A stretch of 64,000 bases of DNA from Lojkania enalia (taxonomy: Eukaryota; Ascomycota; Dothideomycetes; Pleosporales): the NCBI GenBank assembly GCA_010094045.1, contig ML986665.1, forward strand, positions 36,872-100,871, written 5' to 3'. The position numbers and the translations under genes were made by a program. The notes under the pieces are model-generated. The model searched no databases. It had not been told where the DNA came from and worked only from the letters and a program-made list of their open reading frames with translations. Below are positions 32,752 to 44,166 of the stretch, piece by piece (position 1 is the stretch's first letter; every line of letters begins with the position of its first letter).

Positions 32752-32922
32752 TATTAGGGTGAAAAAGGGTCTATTATTCTATATCTATATCTATATATAT
32801 ATATGTATTAATATAAGTTTAAAGAACCTGCTTTCTAATATATAGTTGTAACTTCTTATAACTTTATAAGCAGTTACTCTCACCTATATGTCTACCAGAC
32901 GTCTCCTTCCATAACTATAATA
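32752..32922 (-). repeat. Left LTR of copia 2
   Basis: This 171-bp LTR runs from tattagggtgaaaaagg to the word ataactataata and matches 37954-38124 and, inverted, 52824-52994. Confidence 0.88.
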
Positions 32923-32929
32923 TACCCTC

Positions 32930-35900
32930 TTATCCTATAGTCGATAGGTAACAAAAGGATAACTTATTTAATCTCCTTCTCTATCCTTTAAACCTTTAAT
33001 TATATATCTATAAGGTGAAGTTATTGTATAAACTTAGTATACTTCTAATAAGGAAGTATCTTCGTTATTCTATCTGCGGGCATCTAATCTATAGGCTTCT
33101 ATTATATATAGAGGCGATGTTACTCAACTTTCTAGCAAACCCAATTCTAGTAAATATTAATATACTTAAGCTTAGTAGTAAACTTATTCTACTCTTTTGT
33201 AACAATTCCTACGGTCTACTAGTTATTATACTAGATAATAGGCGTCTGATTGAGCTTTAGTAATAGTCTGTTAAACAGACGATACTACTCTTCCATCTCT
33301 AATCCCGCGAGAGATAGTACTAGCAGCTCTACCTTAGTAGTTAATTTCGTAACAGTATATTAAAGTGTTAACTTCTAGTTAACAGTTATACTAAATAGCT
33401 AGAATATATATCCTTATAAGCTTTATTATATCTTAATGTCGTTAGTAAATGCAGCATCTAATATACTAAAGAATACTAGGTTGCGGTAATCCTACGGTGT
33501 TATAAGGTACTCTTAGATACCTCCTTTATTTACTACTTATACCTATAGTACTTAATACTTAGTATTAATAATATAGCTCTAGACCTTACGAATAGAGCTA
33601 ATATATACTTATCCTGGGTTGGTTAAGTAAGAGGCGTAAATTACATGTACGCGCGCTAATTCTAGACGTATAAACTATATTAAGAAGGCTAGATAGCTAA
33701 CTAATTCTTAGTATATCTTTGTCTAGGTTTGGTTTAGTTCCTCTATAGACTATTCGAGGTAGTTAACTATTATAAGTACTTTAGAATAGCGTCCTATCGC
33801 GACGATATTATACTTAGTAGTAACTTTATTAATATATGTATCCTATACTAAGTATATTATATATATATTAGTATCTTAAATAACGCGTATATCTAGGAAC
33901 TATTTAATCGGTCTAAGGTATTTAAGGCTATAGTACTCGCTAAGCTAAGTCTCGAACCTCTAATATAGGTGTTAATTAGTCAGATGAACAGCTATAATAA
34001 TATTATTAACGTAGACGAATAGTATTAGCTATTTATTAACGTAGACGTATAGAAATCCTCTAATTAGTATTAATCCTAGTAATAGTAGTATCTCTCTCAG
34101 TTCCTTATACTATAGGAGTAGTAACTTCTTCAGTCTGTATAGGGCTCTTAATACTTATAGCAGCTGTCCGTCCTTTTTAGATCTATCTAGCGTTTTAATA
34201 TAGAGCTTCTGATAGATCTAAATATTAAGAAAGGTATTTAGTACATTATACTAGAGCAGATCGAGTCTAAATTAGTTAGTAATAGCTATAATAGCTTAGA
34301 ATATTCGTCTAGCTAGAGTAGCAGTATATATATCTCTATATAGCTGCTGTAGGTTACCTTAAACTACTAGTTGTACCTTAAAGTAATAGAAGTAGCTATT
34401 CTTATCGAATTTATATATAAATACCTATATTAAGAGTAGTACTTCTATATCTATAGTTTCTACTATATATATCGTCTTTATAAAATAGCCTTTACTCTAG
34501 ACTTTGTGATATTCCTTCTAAGCAGCCTCTCGGAACTACTTATTAAACTGGTAATAAGCAAGCTCTTAATATAATTAAGGTGCCTCTAGAAGCTAAGTCC
34601 TATATATCTTTATTGTTAGCTAATACTTAAATATAGATGAAAACGTATATAGGTAATTACTAACTAATCTACTATACGATATAGTATAAGTCTGCTATTA
34701 TTCTAGTTTGTAGAGATTAGTATTTTAACAAGTTCGTCGGGGTCCTTTAATAATATTATTAGTACTAAAATCGAGGTCTTAACGCCTTAGAGTATTATTC
34801 TAATATTAATCAAAAATGTAGCTATTAAACTAAGTAGTAGACAGCTTCTATTAATCTAACTTACTTTAGTTTCATCTAGATAGCTCTAAATTAGAATATT
34901 CTAGAGTTAACAGTTATTCCTGTTTATGCGATTACTCTATTTCCTTAGCATTTTTACCCCCTACCTATAACTCGGTAAGCTTAGATACAGCTTTATATTG
35001 CTGATTCTAACAGCGTTACCGCGATATTAGTAGGTCTTTAATAGCTATATCGTCTAATGTAGACTCCTCTAGAAATGCTAGAAACTTAATAGCTTCTTTA
35101 ATAACTAATTTATTAGTATAGCCTTTAGGTCTATTATAGAACTTACTTAGCTTAAATACTATATTATAAGTATATATAACCTTATTCTTTATAGGTATCT
35201 AGATTCTAAAGATATTAGTAGTATTATATCTAATAAGGTGTCTGATTAGGGCTTTTAATTCTAGTTTATCTATATACTTTAGTAGTCGATTAAGTATATA
35301 TACTTAACAGCTAATTAGACGTATATAATAAACCTTTAGCTTTCTCCCCTATATAATTTTATAGGGTGTTTTCTATTATAGTACTTTTATTAGTATATAA
35401 TTTAGAATATATGCTACTATTCGAATAAGCTTATAAGTTAGAGACTTTAGTAGTCCTGCTTAAAGTCTTATTGCTCTAGCTCGGACGATAAGTATAGAGC
35501 CTGCCTACTCTACTAATCTATTCTACTCTTCTATATACTCAGCTCGCGGCTTATATTATATACTAAAGTTATAGTAGAGATCCTTTAGAACGTTCAGCGA
35601 TATACTAAATCTATAGTTCTTATCTACTCTAATAGCTATTATATTATAGTTAAAGATATACTATATCTTATATATTATCTAGATTATCTATTAACCTAAA
35701 AACATCTTTATTTAGTAAAAGAAAGTTAATACTTTATACTACTTCGTATACTAATTAACTATATATCTAGCCCATTAATTGCTATTTAGACAGGCTTCTC
35801 CTTATAGTATAAGCTAGATAACGTCGATAGTAACTTAATAGAAGAGCTTTATTACTTAGTCCTCTTACTATCTTTAAGATATCTTCTTCGTCAACTTTAT

Positions 35901-37940
35901 CTCTATATAGATACGATAAAAGTCTTTAGTATTACCTTTAATAATAAGTCCATTAACATTCGTTATTAGACTATTAATTACCTTCTTACTAGGGTAAGCC
36001 TAGATCTAATAAGCTATCCTAGTATTAACAATTTAGTCTAGTCGAGGATCTTTAGAAGGTTAATAGATAGTACTAAAAGATAATAGTATTATAAGCTTCG
36101 GGCGATATAAGGTATTAGTATCTACTAGCTAGTATCTTCTATTATAGTTAAAATAAGTAAGAATTATTCCTGGATTATTTCTATATAAAAAATCTCGTCT
36201 AGAGTTAAAGTACATATTAATTCTCTAGTATTATACTAAGCCTATTAGGCTAGTAATAAATCCTTATACGTAAGTAATATAAGTAAATACTAATAGTTGT
36301 ATACCTATCGGTATCTTTACTATTAGCTTTATACTTCCCTAGGCTGTAATTTAAATACGTCCTGTACCTACGCTAATAAAATTAGTTATAGCAGCGTTAT
36401 ATTCTCTTATCTATTCCTTCTAGTTTTTAGTATTAATTACGTGGGTATTAGACCCAGGATCTAGTATCTATCAATTACTAAGCTTATCGATGTTATCTTC
36501 TATACTTACTACTATATATAATCGATTGTCTAGCTTTACGCTATTATTAGCGACTGACTAAGCTAAGTGCTTCTTAGCATCCTTATCTAAATCGCGACAT
36601 TCTCCTTCCTTATATAGAATATAAGGTCTATTATTATTATATAAAGCGTAAGGCTTATCTTTATTTAAAGCGCGAGGCTTATCTTTATCTAGAGTATAAG
36701 GCTTATCTTTATATAGAGCGTGAAGCTCTTTAATCTTATCCTAGTATATATATCGTACTATGTTAGCTATAGGCTTAGTAGGAGGGGTACTATTATCTAT
36801 AGTAATACTCCCTATATCTTTATTATTTCATACGCTAATTATTAAGCGCTTTCTCAATCTTATCTTTTAAACTTAAATTAGTAGTAAGAGTAGTATTAAG
36901 TTTCTTTTAACTAGTTGCATTTATATAACCCTTTAGCTTTTATAGGTAATCGATATTAATCAGCTAATAATCTACCTAAAAGTGTTTTAGGCTATATAGA
37001 TATTATAGCTTATCTTTATTACCATTCTTCTTCTTCTTCTACTACTACTACTACTACTACTGTAGTTTTATAGTATTAAGCTCCGCAGCTATAGAACTAA
37101 GTCTTAACTATATTAGTCTTACACGTTTAAGATAGGTAGTAAATTTACTAATATAGTCTTCTACTAACAGAATAGCCTTACTAGCTTCCTCCAGGTCGAT
37201 TAAGGCTCGTAGGCCTAATATACTATATTTAGGATCGATTATTTTATAGGTGATAAGAAAGTCTTCTTATATCTATAAACCTATTATCTTAGGAACCTTT
37301 ACAGTAATATATATATTTATAACTTCCACCTATAATTATAACTATTCTTCTACCTTCTTACCTTATAGTAGTATCTGAAGGTTCTTATATTATACGATAA
37401 GGTCTTACTAACGGGTAGTATTAGATAGTATAAGATACTTCTTAAGTATTATTAGTCGATCGTATAATATATTCTTAGTTTTAATTAGGTAAAGGTACTT
37501 TAAGGTAATTGTTTTACTAATCTCGGAGTTAAAGTTAGTAAAGGCTTTCTTCTAACGTTTAAACTTAATATCCTGTCGCTCCTATCGCTCGTACTTCTAT
37601 TAATAAAACTTTAGTTCAGCAGCTAATAGCTAAGAAATTAAAGTCGCTCTATTATAATAGTTAGTAAGTTAAGGTTTAGATTATACTATTAATATAGGCA
37701 GGTCTACTACTAGTATAGTAGGGTCTATATACTACTAGAGATTGTTTTTCTAAGCAGTATCCTTTTAAATAAATAGCTACTTATACTAGTCGTTAGCTTA
37801 ATCGAGGACAACTATTATTTAGGTAACTACTAGATCTAACTCTATAGTTATTATAAGGTTAGTAGCTCTATATAGTATAATTAAATGTTAATTCCGATCG
37901 TAGGTACTAATTAGTTATAATACAAGCTATTAGTCGCAAT
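32930..37940 (-). pseudogene. gag-pol remnant of copia 2
   Basis: Reverse transcriptase is recognisable on the minus strand at about 34250-33990, with LRALYRLKKLLLL and YKELREILLLLGL. The active-site motif reads FVYVNNIIIAV, in which both Asp residues of YVDD are Asn. Integrase and gag regions upstream (about 34700-37900) are too decayed for firm boundaries. Near 37026-37062 there is a (CTT)n(CTA)n microsatellite. All stops are of RIP type. The element is inactive. Confidence 0.78.
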
Positions 37941-37953
37941 TTAGACTTATAAC

Positions 37954-38124
37954 TATTAGGGTAAAAAAGGGTCTATTATTCTATATCTATATTTATATAT
38001 ATATATATATTAATATAAGTTTAAAGAATCTATTTTCTAATATATAGTTGTAACTTTTTATAGCTTTATAAGTAGTCGCTCTCACCTATATATCTACTAG
38101 ACGTCTCCTTCTATAGCCGTAATA
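37954..38124 (-). repeat. Right LTR of copia 2 (outer end of left palindrome arm)
   Basis: This 171-bp LTR has the same length as the left LTR and as the inverted solo LTR at 52824-52994. Confidence 0.88.
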
Positions 38125-41100
38125 TATACTAATATAGAGTACTTGCCTAGTACTATAAATATCTACGTTATTACGATTATAGGTAGTATTTTAGGGGAAG
38201 GATAACGTAATATAGATAATTACAAGTAGTAAGCACTTAAATCTTATCTATTTAGCTACACGAGAGAGAGGGTATTATATATTTTTAGGCTCTATAAAGA
38301 GTATTAAGAGCTATAAATATAATCTTATTTTTAGTCCGACTTTTCCTTAAATATAGCTTTAAGAGAAATAAGCTTATTTAAGTTAAAGCTTCTTTTAAAG
38401 CTAAAGAGGATACTATTATCTAATTCTTAAGGCTTTTTTATTCTACCCTTTCTATTAGTATAGTCTTTTTCCCTATAATTAAACTTGCGACCCCCGGTTA
38501 TCTTAAAAGAGATTCTATTAATATAGTCTCTCTTCTATAGATCTATTAATTTTACTTTCTTATCTTTATTAAAGTTAAATAAGTATGAGTTACTAGTCTA
38601 GTTTCCTTTTATATATTCCTTACTATCAGTCTACTTAATCTTAATAGCTTTAACTAGATCTCTATTACTATAGTTATTACTTCTTTTATTAATCTAGACG
38701 GTAATTATCTTAACTATAACTAAAGTATTAGTAATAGTAAATTTAGTAATATTAGAATCCTTAGCCTCTATATTAAAGGATCTTATATTATTACTAATAA
38801 TATTAGTAGTATCTTTATTATAAGCGTATATTTTAACTTATTAGGAAAGTAGGATAGAGGAGAAGGTATACTACCGAAGGATATAGGTTTGTTTCTTATA
38901 TCTATAGAGAAAACTAGATAGAGAGTCTATAGTCCGCTCGTGAGTATTATTATAGTTTTTATATTTATCTAGATATAATATAATATAATAGCCTATCTTA
39001 TAATAATAGTACGCTTATATAAGGACTAACCTCTTATATACTACTAGCTATATAGTCTCAACTCCGCTCGAGTTGAGTAGATTAGTATACTCTTACTTTT
39101 CTCCCCTTACGCTTAACTTATATATCTCTATATAGCTAATTAAATTCTTAATAAGCCTCTCTTTACTATTCTATACTCTTCTAACTTATTACTTACCCCT
39201 TTAACTATCTAATCGGGTGGTTAAAGTATATTTAGCTTATCTTTTAAATAGGTCTACTCTTTAAAACCGGTAAAGCTCTACGTAAAGTATATTCTACTAA
39301 AACTTCTATAGCTAATTAAATTCTTAACTAGCCCTTCTTTACTATTTTATACTCTCTTATTATAATAAAAAGGTATCAGTACTTATATTTACCTAACGAT
39401 ATCTTATATATATATTATAATACCCCCCTCCTTTCTATCTATATACTTCTATTTTTATCTTACTAAAAACGCTTTATAATCATATTAATAGTATATAAAT
39501 AGGCTGCTAGTAGCTAAAAAAGCTGGATATAGTAAGCGTACTATACCCTACCTTTACAGTAACCTCTAGCAGCTAAAAAAGCTGGATATAATAAATATAC
39601 TATACTCTACTTTTATAGTAATTTCTAATAGCTTATTATTTTATATATATATACTTAGACTAAGATATTTAATAGATAGATAATTATATATAATTTCTAG
39701 CCTATAAAGTTGCTCTAATTAAGTTAGTAAGGACTATAGGTACTTTTATACTTATTATTAGTACTTATAACTCTATTATTAATCTACCTTTTTATTCTTT
39801 TATAATATAGAGATCTTTTTATATATAGATAGGCTAGGGGTTTAAAATAGAAGCTAGGATACTTACTATTAAGTACTACTACTAAGATATTATAGATTAT
39901 ATTAGACTAGCTAGCTAGAATAATCTATAAGTAGATATATTTAAGCTAGTTTATAACTAGCTTATATAATATAGGAGTTACTACTATAAGTACTAAGACT
40001 TTAATATAAGCCTACTTCTATATATAATAATAAACTATAGATATATAGAAATAATATTATATCTACTATTACCTAGATATAATAATTTTAATATAAGATA
40101 ACTCCGCAAATATAAATAGTAAGTTTTAGTTAAAATAGCTTAGAGTAAAGCTTTTATAAGCTATAGGCTAATATAAACCTAAGAATAATTAGTAAAAGAT
40201 GCTACTTATATAATATTACCTTAGAAGATAGCTTACTTATATTCTATAATAAAACTATCCCCTATATTCTTAAAGGAAAATTAACTAATAAGGAATATAT
40301 ATAATACTATAATATTATAAAACGCTAGTTAATAAACTTGTTAATATAAAGATAAAATTATCTATTATTTTCTATAATTATTTAACCGTCTATATTTAAG
40401 AATACTTATACTTTACTATAAGTATTCCTCTCTCTACTATTAGAGGTGCTGTTAAAAGTTAGAGTAATAAAAGTTTAGTTAATAAATTATTAAATATATT
40501 ATAATAGCTTATTAATAGTAAACTATAATAGTTTTATACTAAGATTAGGTATATTATTATCTATTCTAAATTTATTATTATATATCTAAAATCTCTATTA
40601 ATATATTAGATAAAAAAATTACTAGAGTTTAATATAGTATTAATTCTAATTAACTAGATAATTAATTATTAGTAAGTTATTCTATATAAAGTTAGTTTAA
40701 GTATAAGTAATATTACTAATAAGATAAAGAAGACTTTTAATAATTTTACTAGTAGCAATATTATTAACGGGATAAGTACTATTCTCTTAAAAGGGCTAGA
40801 TTTCTTACTTAGTAACGTCTTAGTAAGCTTATCCTCTACTAGTAAATAGTATATACCTTAATTCTCTACTTCTATTATCTATTTTAGGCATGTTTCTCGC
40901 GCTGACAACTCCGTAATAGTATAATATCTATAAGGAGCCTCAGTGGTATTATAAGACTTAACGTAAACCTCTTCTATTTTAAGTATACTAGTACAGAGCT
41001 TATTATAGATATAAAGGATGTTCTTACAGCCTTAATAGTTCTATTATTAGTAAAGACATCTATAATAACAGATAATATACTCTATATAATTATTTAAAAG

Positions 41101-41533
41101 ATATATAATAGAGTTAGTAATAATATTTATAATAAAATCTATAAAGAACTCTATGCGGTTTTATTCCCTAATCCCAACTCCAATGTAAACGCGGTGCTCT
41201 CCTCTATTGTATAGAGTACTCTACCCTCTAAAAGGAAGTCTAGTTTAAGTATACAAATTTCATTTGAGATATTTGTACTAGTTGGGGCTGGCATCAGCAC
41301 TTGTAAAAAGGCCGAGGCCTGGCTTAAGAGCGCACTTCTGAGGAGCAGTCTTGGTATTACCTCCCTCATCTTAGACTTCAACACCAACACGACGGCCGAC
41401 TCACACATCGGCTGTATTGTGACTGCCACTGGAAATAGCGACTGCACACAACATGCTCTGCGCGATGAATGCATTCACGCACTGAAGAAAATGAAGAATG
41501 CTCCTAAACGGCCTCTCCTCGATGGATATTTTG
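37954..41533 (+). repeat. Left arm of a 3.58-kb palindrome
   Basis: The arm is the inverted copy of 43908-46867 plus 52377-52994. Outermost is the copia LTR. Then follows unidentified coding-like DNA (38370-38860), AT-rich DNA with a 59-bp tandem pair (from 39512 and 39571), and at the inner end the 5' side of an unknown gene. RIP is heavy from 38125 to about 41140 and then ceases. The arms differ mainly by transitions and by only a base or two in length. Confidence 0.88.
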
Positions 41534-41556
41534 CTCCTGTCGTCTCGGAAGACTGA
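41215..41556 (+). pseudogene. Truncated left copy of the unknown palindrome gene
   Basis: The plus-strand frame encodes STLPSKRKSS at its start, FVLVGAGIST a little later, and KRPLLDGYFAPVVSED before TGA 41554-41556. It matches the first exon of the gene at 43309-44166. Identity ends at GYF, exactly where the palindrome arm ends (41533). Only the seven codons after GYF (APVVSED) are specific to this side. The frame continues upstream across a TAG (41212-41214) into RIPped DNA (KDVLTALIVLLLVKT near 41010-41055). I do not recognise the family. Confidence 0.55.
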
Positions 41557-43907
41557 GCAACAATGGTTGCACTCTTTTGATTGTCATGTTTCTTGATGTT
41601 ATACTTCTTGATTTTAAGAAGAGGTTTTAAAATAGGATAGAGAACACATGGAAAGTACAGGGCCTTACAACAAAAATCTCTGTTGGAAATGACAATCTAG
41701 AGCGGGGTAGCCGCTCCACATGTTTTTGGCAGGCCTTTAGCCACCCATTCCCTCTTTTTCGCTACTCTTAGCTAATCCCTGAAGCTAACCTTCGTTTTAA
41801 TCCATTCGTTTCTAATAAACTCTTTCCTTTCTTTAGATCATTGCTGTATCAAAACTGTAGTGCCACCCCTCTCCCCACCAGACTAACTGGCAGCCATCTT
41901 ACATCCAAAATAGCCAAAACGACCTTGGTGCAGATATCGAAATTGGCGGTAGGAAAACTGATGCCCACTTGGAATATGATTGATGCATTGCTGCCCCGTC
42001 ACCCGATGACATGACATGGTTCATAGTTGTCAGCCTGCCTAGGGCACCCTACCGCTCTCTACACGGCAAATAGCCTTCAGGTGACCTGACAATGACTACA
42101 AGCGTTTGAAGATCTAGGCGCGGCGAGGTTGATGCATGAAATGGCTAGCTCTTGTCAAAAGAAGCCGAGGGGTGATTGCTGGTTAGTAAGCGCGACGTAG
42201 CCTTGGTCGACTTCTTTGTAGGACTGTGTTGGCCTTTAACATAGTTAGCAGTGCCAGTACGGGATCCAATCAACAGCCGAACGATGATAAGAACGTATCC
42301 TGAGCGGTGGGTGGGAGCCTTCTATGCAAACCTCTGTGGGTGGCAGCGAGCTCCAAAACCGTCGGTTGTCTGCGCAGAGGAGAGCACGGAGCGAGGCGCA
42401 AAAATGCGCAACTGCAAAACTATCTGCGAATACGTCAGTTAAGAAGGCACGGAAGAGTTTGTGGGAAATGGTTGAAGATGAAGTGCGAAATTGCAAGGCC
42501 ATGTAAAAGATCACTGCTCTGTGTTTCGCTCCATGGATTGCCTGAGTTCAATTAATAAATCATATTGAACACGTTTAGGAAGAACATGTCACAATAGACA
42601 CTTTACTTGCCACTCTGGGTATTGTGGACGTTCCACCTGAAGTAAGCAATCGATCAAGTTGTAGTGATAGTTTCCTGAACACAGGGCCTTTCATGTTCAT
42701 CCTGGGAAAGGCTAGACAGCTGCAAACCAGAAACTTGACTATGGATATGAAAACATGCTGATTCAGGCTGGGCTGGAACAGAAACTATATAATTGTACTG
42801 CAACACACGCTTCTGGTGTGCTGCATGTACCGACCTTGGTGGCTGACATGCGCTTTGCGCCGCCCATAAAACTCAAAATGCCTCAAAATGCCTCAAAACA
42901 TGGTATAAAGCCGTAATATATGTTACAAGTCAATATAATCTCGATTTAAACTAGCCAATTGATAAGATGTTGTGGTTGTGGCGGAAAGAGTGCCGCATGG
43001 TTAGAGAAAGGTTGAGCGCTTAACAGAGTATGGACAGCCAGCTTTGCGTAATTTTGACATGCAACCTGATAGCTAGCTTGAGGGAGTACTAGAAAAATTT
43101 TCTATGGTTTATCTATAAGAATAAGAGCGCGTATATAGCCTAAAGTCAGTGTACATACAAAGTACCCATCGCTTCCTTCCGGACACAGGTGGTTTTTGCC
43201 ACGCAGGGAGGGGGTTAGCCAATATCGTCTGGCTCATGATGGTCGTTGAGAAAGCCACGTGGTTTCAGGGAAAGTTTGTAAATGCCGGGCGGACTGAGTC
43301 TCCTAACTTTATGCCTCCCTTTTTTCCCAAAGCTTCCTGCATGCCTCCTCCTCATTTTTCCCCGTACCAATCATCATCGTCGTCACTGTAACCGCGAGTT
43401 CCATGATTTTATGCCGTTGCTCACGCTCCTTAGTGATGTATACCCAGGCGTCGTTGTCGTCCGTGGCCTTGATGGCACAATCCTCGAAGTTCTTCCGCTC
43501 CTGCCTCTTTTTCGAGTCCTTGTTCAGGCCGACCTCGTACTGGTATAGACTATTCACGAAAGCCTTGTAGAAATCGACCGCCTCCTGAGCTTCCCACTGG
43601 CTGTAAGTCCAAACCAGACGTGTATGCATCTCAATGAGCGTGGCGTCGTTGCAAATCTCGGGGATATTCCAGGTTTGGTCCAAGGCCCGGATACCATTCG
43701 CGAGGGCGCCATAGTAGGACTGTCTCTCCTTGTCAATGTCATGATTCCCTGTTGGATAGACCCAGAACTCCTTGGCCTTCTTCTCGGCTGTCTTCAGAGC
43801 CTTTTGCGCAGTTTTGAGAGCTCTATAACGAAGAACATCAATCAGCACTGAGGACCTCTTCGCAAGAACTTTAGGGCTACACGGAAGTACTTACTCAGAA
43901 TTAAGCA
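41534..43907. other. Single-copy, non-RIPped spacer of the palindrome
   Basis: These 2374 bases have normal composition and no RIP. From 41557 to 43300 I see only short frames, none convincing. One 60-codon plus-strand frame at 42324-42506 ends KSLWEMVEDEVRNCKAM and might be a remnant. A small direct repeat (aaaatgcctc twice) lies near 42881. The right end carries the second exon of the gene on the minus strand. Confidence 0.6.
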
Positions 43908-44166
43908 CAAAATATCCATCGAGGAGAGGCCGTTTAGGAGCATTCTTCATTTTCTTCAGTGCGTGAATGCATTCATCGCGTAGAGCATGTTGTGTACAGT
44001 CGCTATTTCCAGTGGCAGTCACAATACAGCCGATGTGTGAGTCGGCCGTCGTGTTGGTGTCGAAGTCTAAGATGAGGGAGGTAATGCTAAGACTGCTCCT
44101 CAGAAGTGCGCTCTTGAGCCAGGCCTCAGCCTTTTTACGAGTGCTAATGCCAGCCCCAACTAGCAT
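43309..44166 (-). CDS. Unrecognised two-exon protein spanning the palindrome inner edge
   Basis: The proposed model is complement(join(43309..43855,43895..44166)), 272 aa. Exon 1 starts at the first ATG of the open frame (MLVGAGISTRKKAEAWLKSA), contains TADSHIGCIVTATGNSDCTQ and ends LLDGYFVLNSE. A GTAAGT donor at 43894 and an AG at 43857-43856 define a 39-bp intron that restores an open frame; this is short for a fungal intron. Exon 2 is mostly helical and charged (KTAQKALKTAEKKAKEFWVY; FVNSLYQYEVGLNKDSKKRQ). No membrane segment is obvious. The reading frame continues upstream of 44166 in RIPped DNA, so the original gene was longer at its N-terminus. Exon 1 lies in the palindrome arm; exon 2 is single-copy. 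It may be a truncated survivor. I cannot assign a function. Confidence 0.5.

Larger units (their letters stand above)
32752..38124 (-). mobile_element. Ty1/copia element 2, fully RIPped
   Basis: Direct LTRs of 171 bp (32752-32922 and 37954-38124) bound a 5.4-kb element read on the minus strand. The primer site just inside the right LTR reads gttataagtct, again a RIPped initiator-tRNA-Met anticodon-arm match. Possible target duplications are tataa (32747-32751) and tatac (38125-38129), which agree in four of five bases. The right LTR is also the outer end of the left palindrome arm. Confidence 0.86.

Noticed and set aside
33015..33260. 81-codon plus-strand frame in copia 2
   Set aside because: Lies opposite the decayed pol region of a minus-strand element; Leu/Ile-rich texture comes from AT richness.
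41151..41474. 107-codon minus-strand frame, with its twin at 43967-44290 on the plus strand
   Set aside because: Both are antisense to the palindrome gene, whose sense frame also runs through RIP boundaries consistently. The conserved pair simply reflects the inverted repeat.
42324..42506. 60-codon plus-strand frame in the palindrome spacer as a real gene
   Set aside because: Short, with overlapping frames of similar length on both strands and stops directly upstream; no recognised motif.
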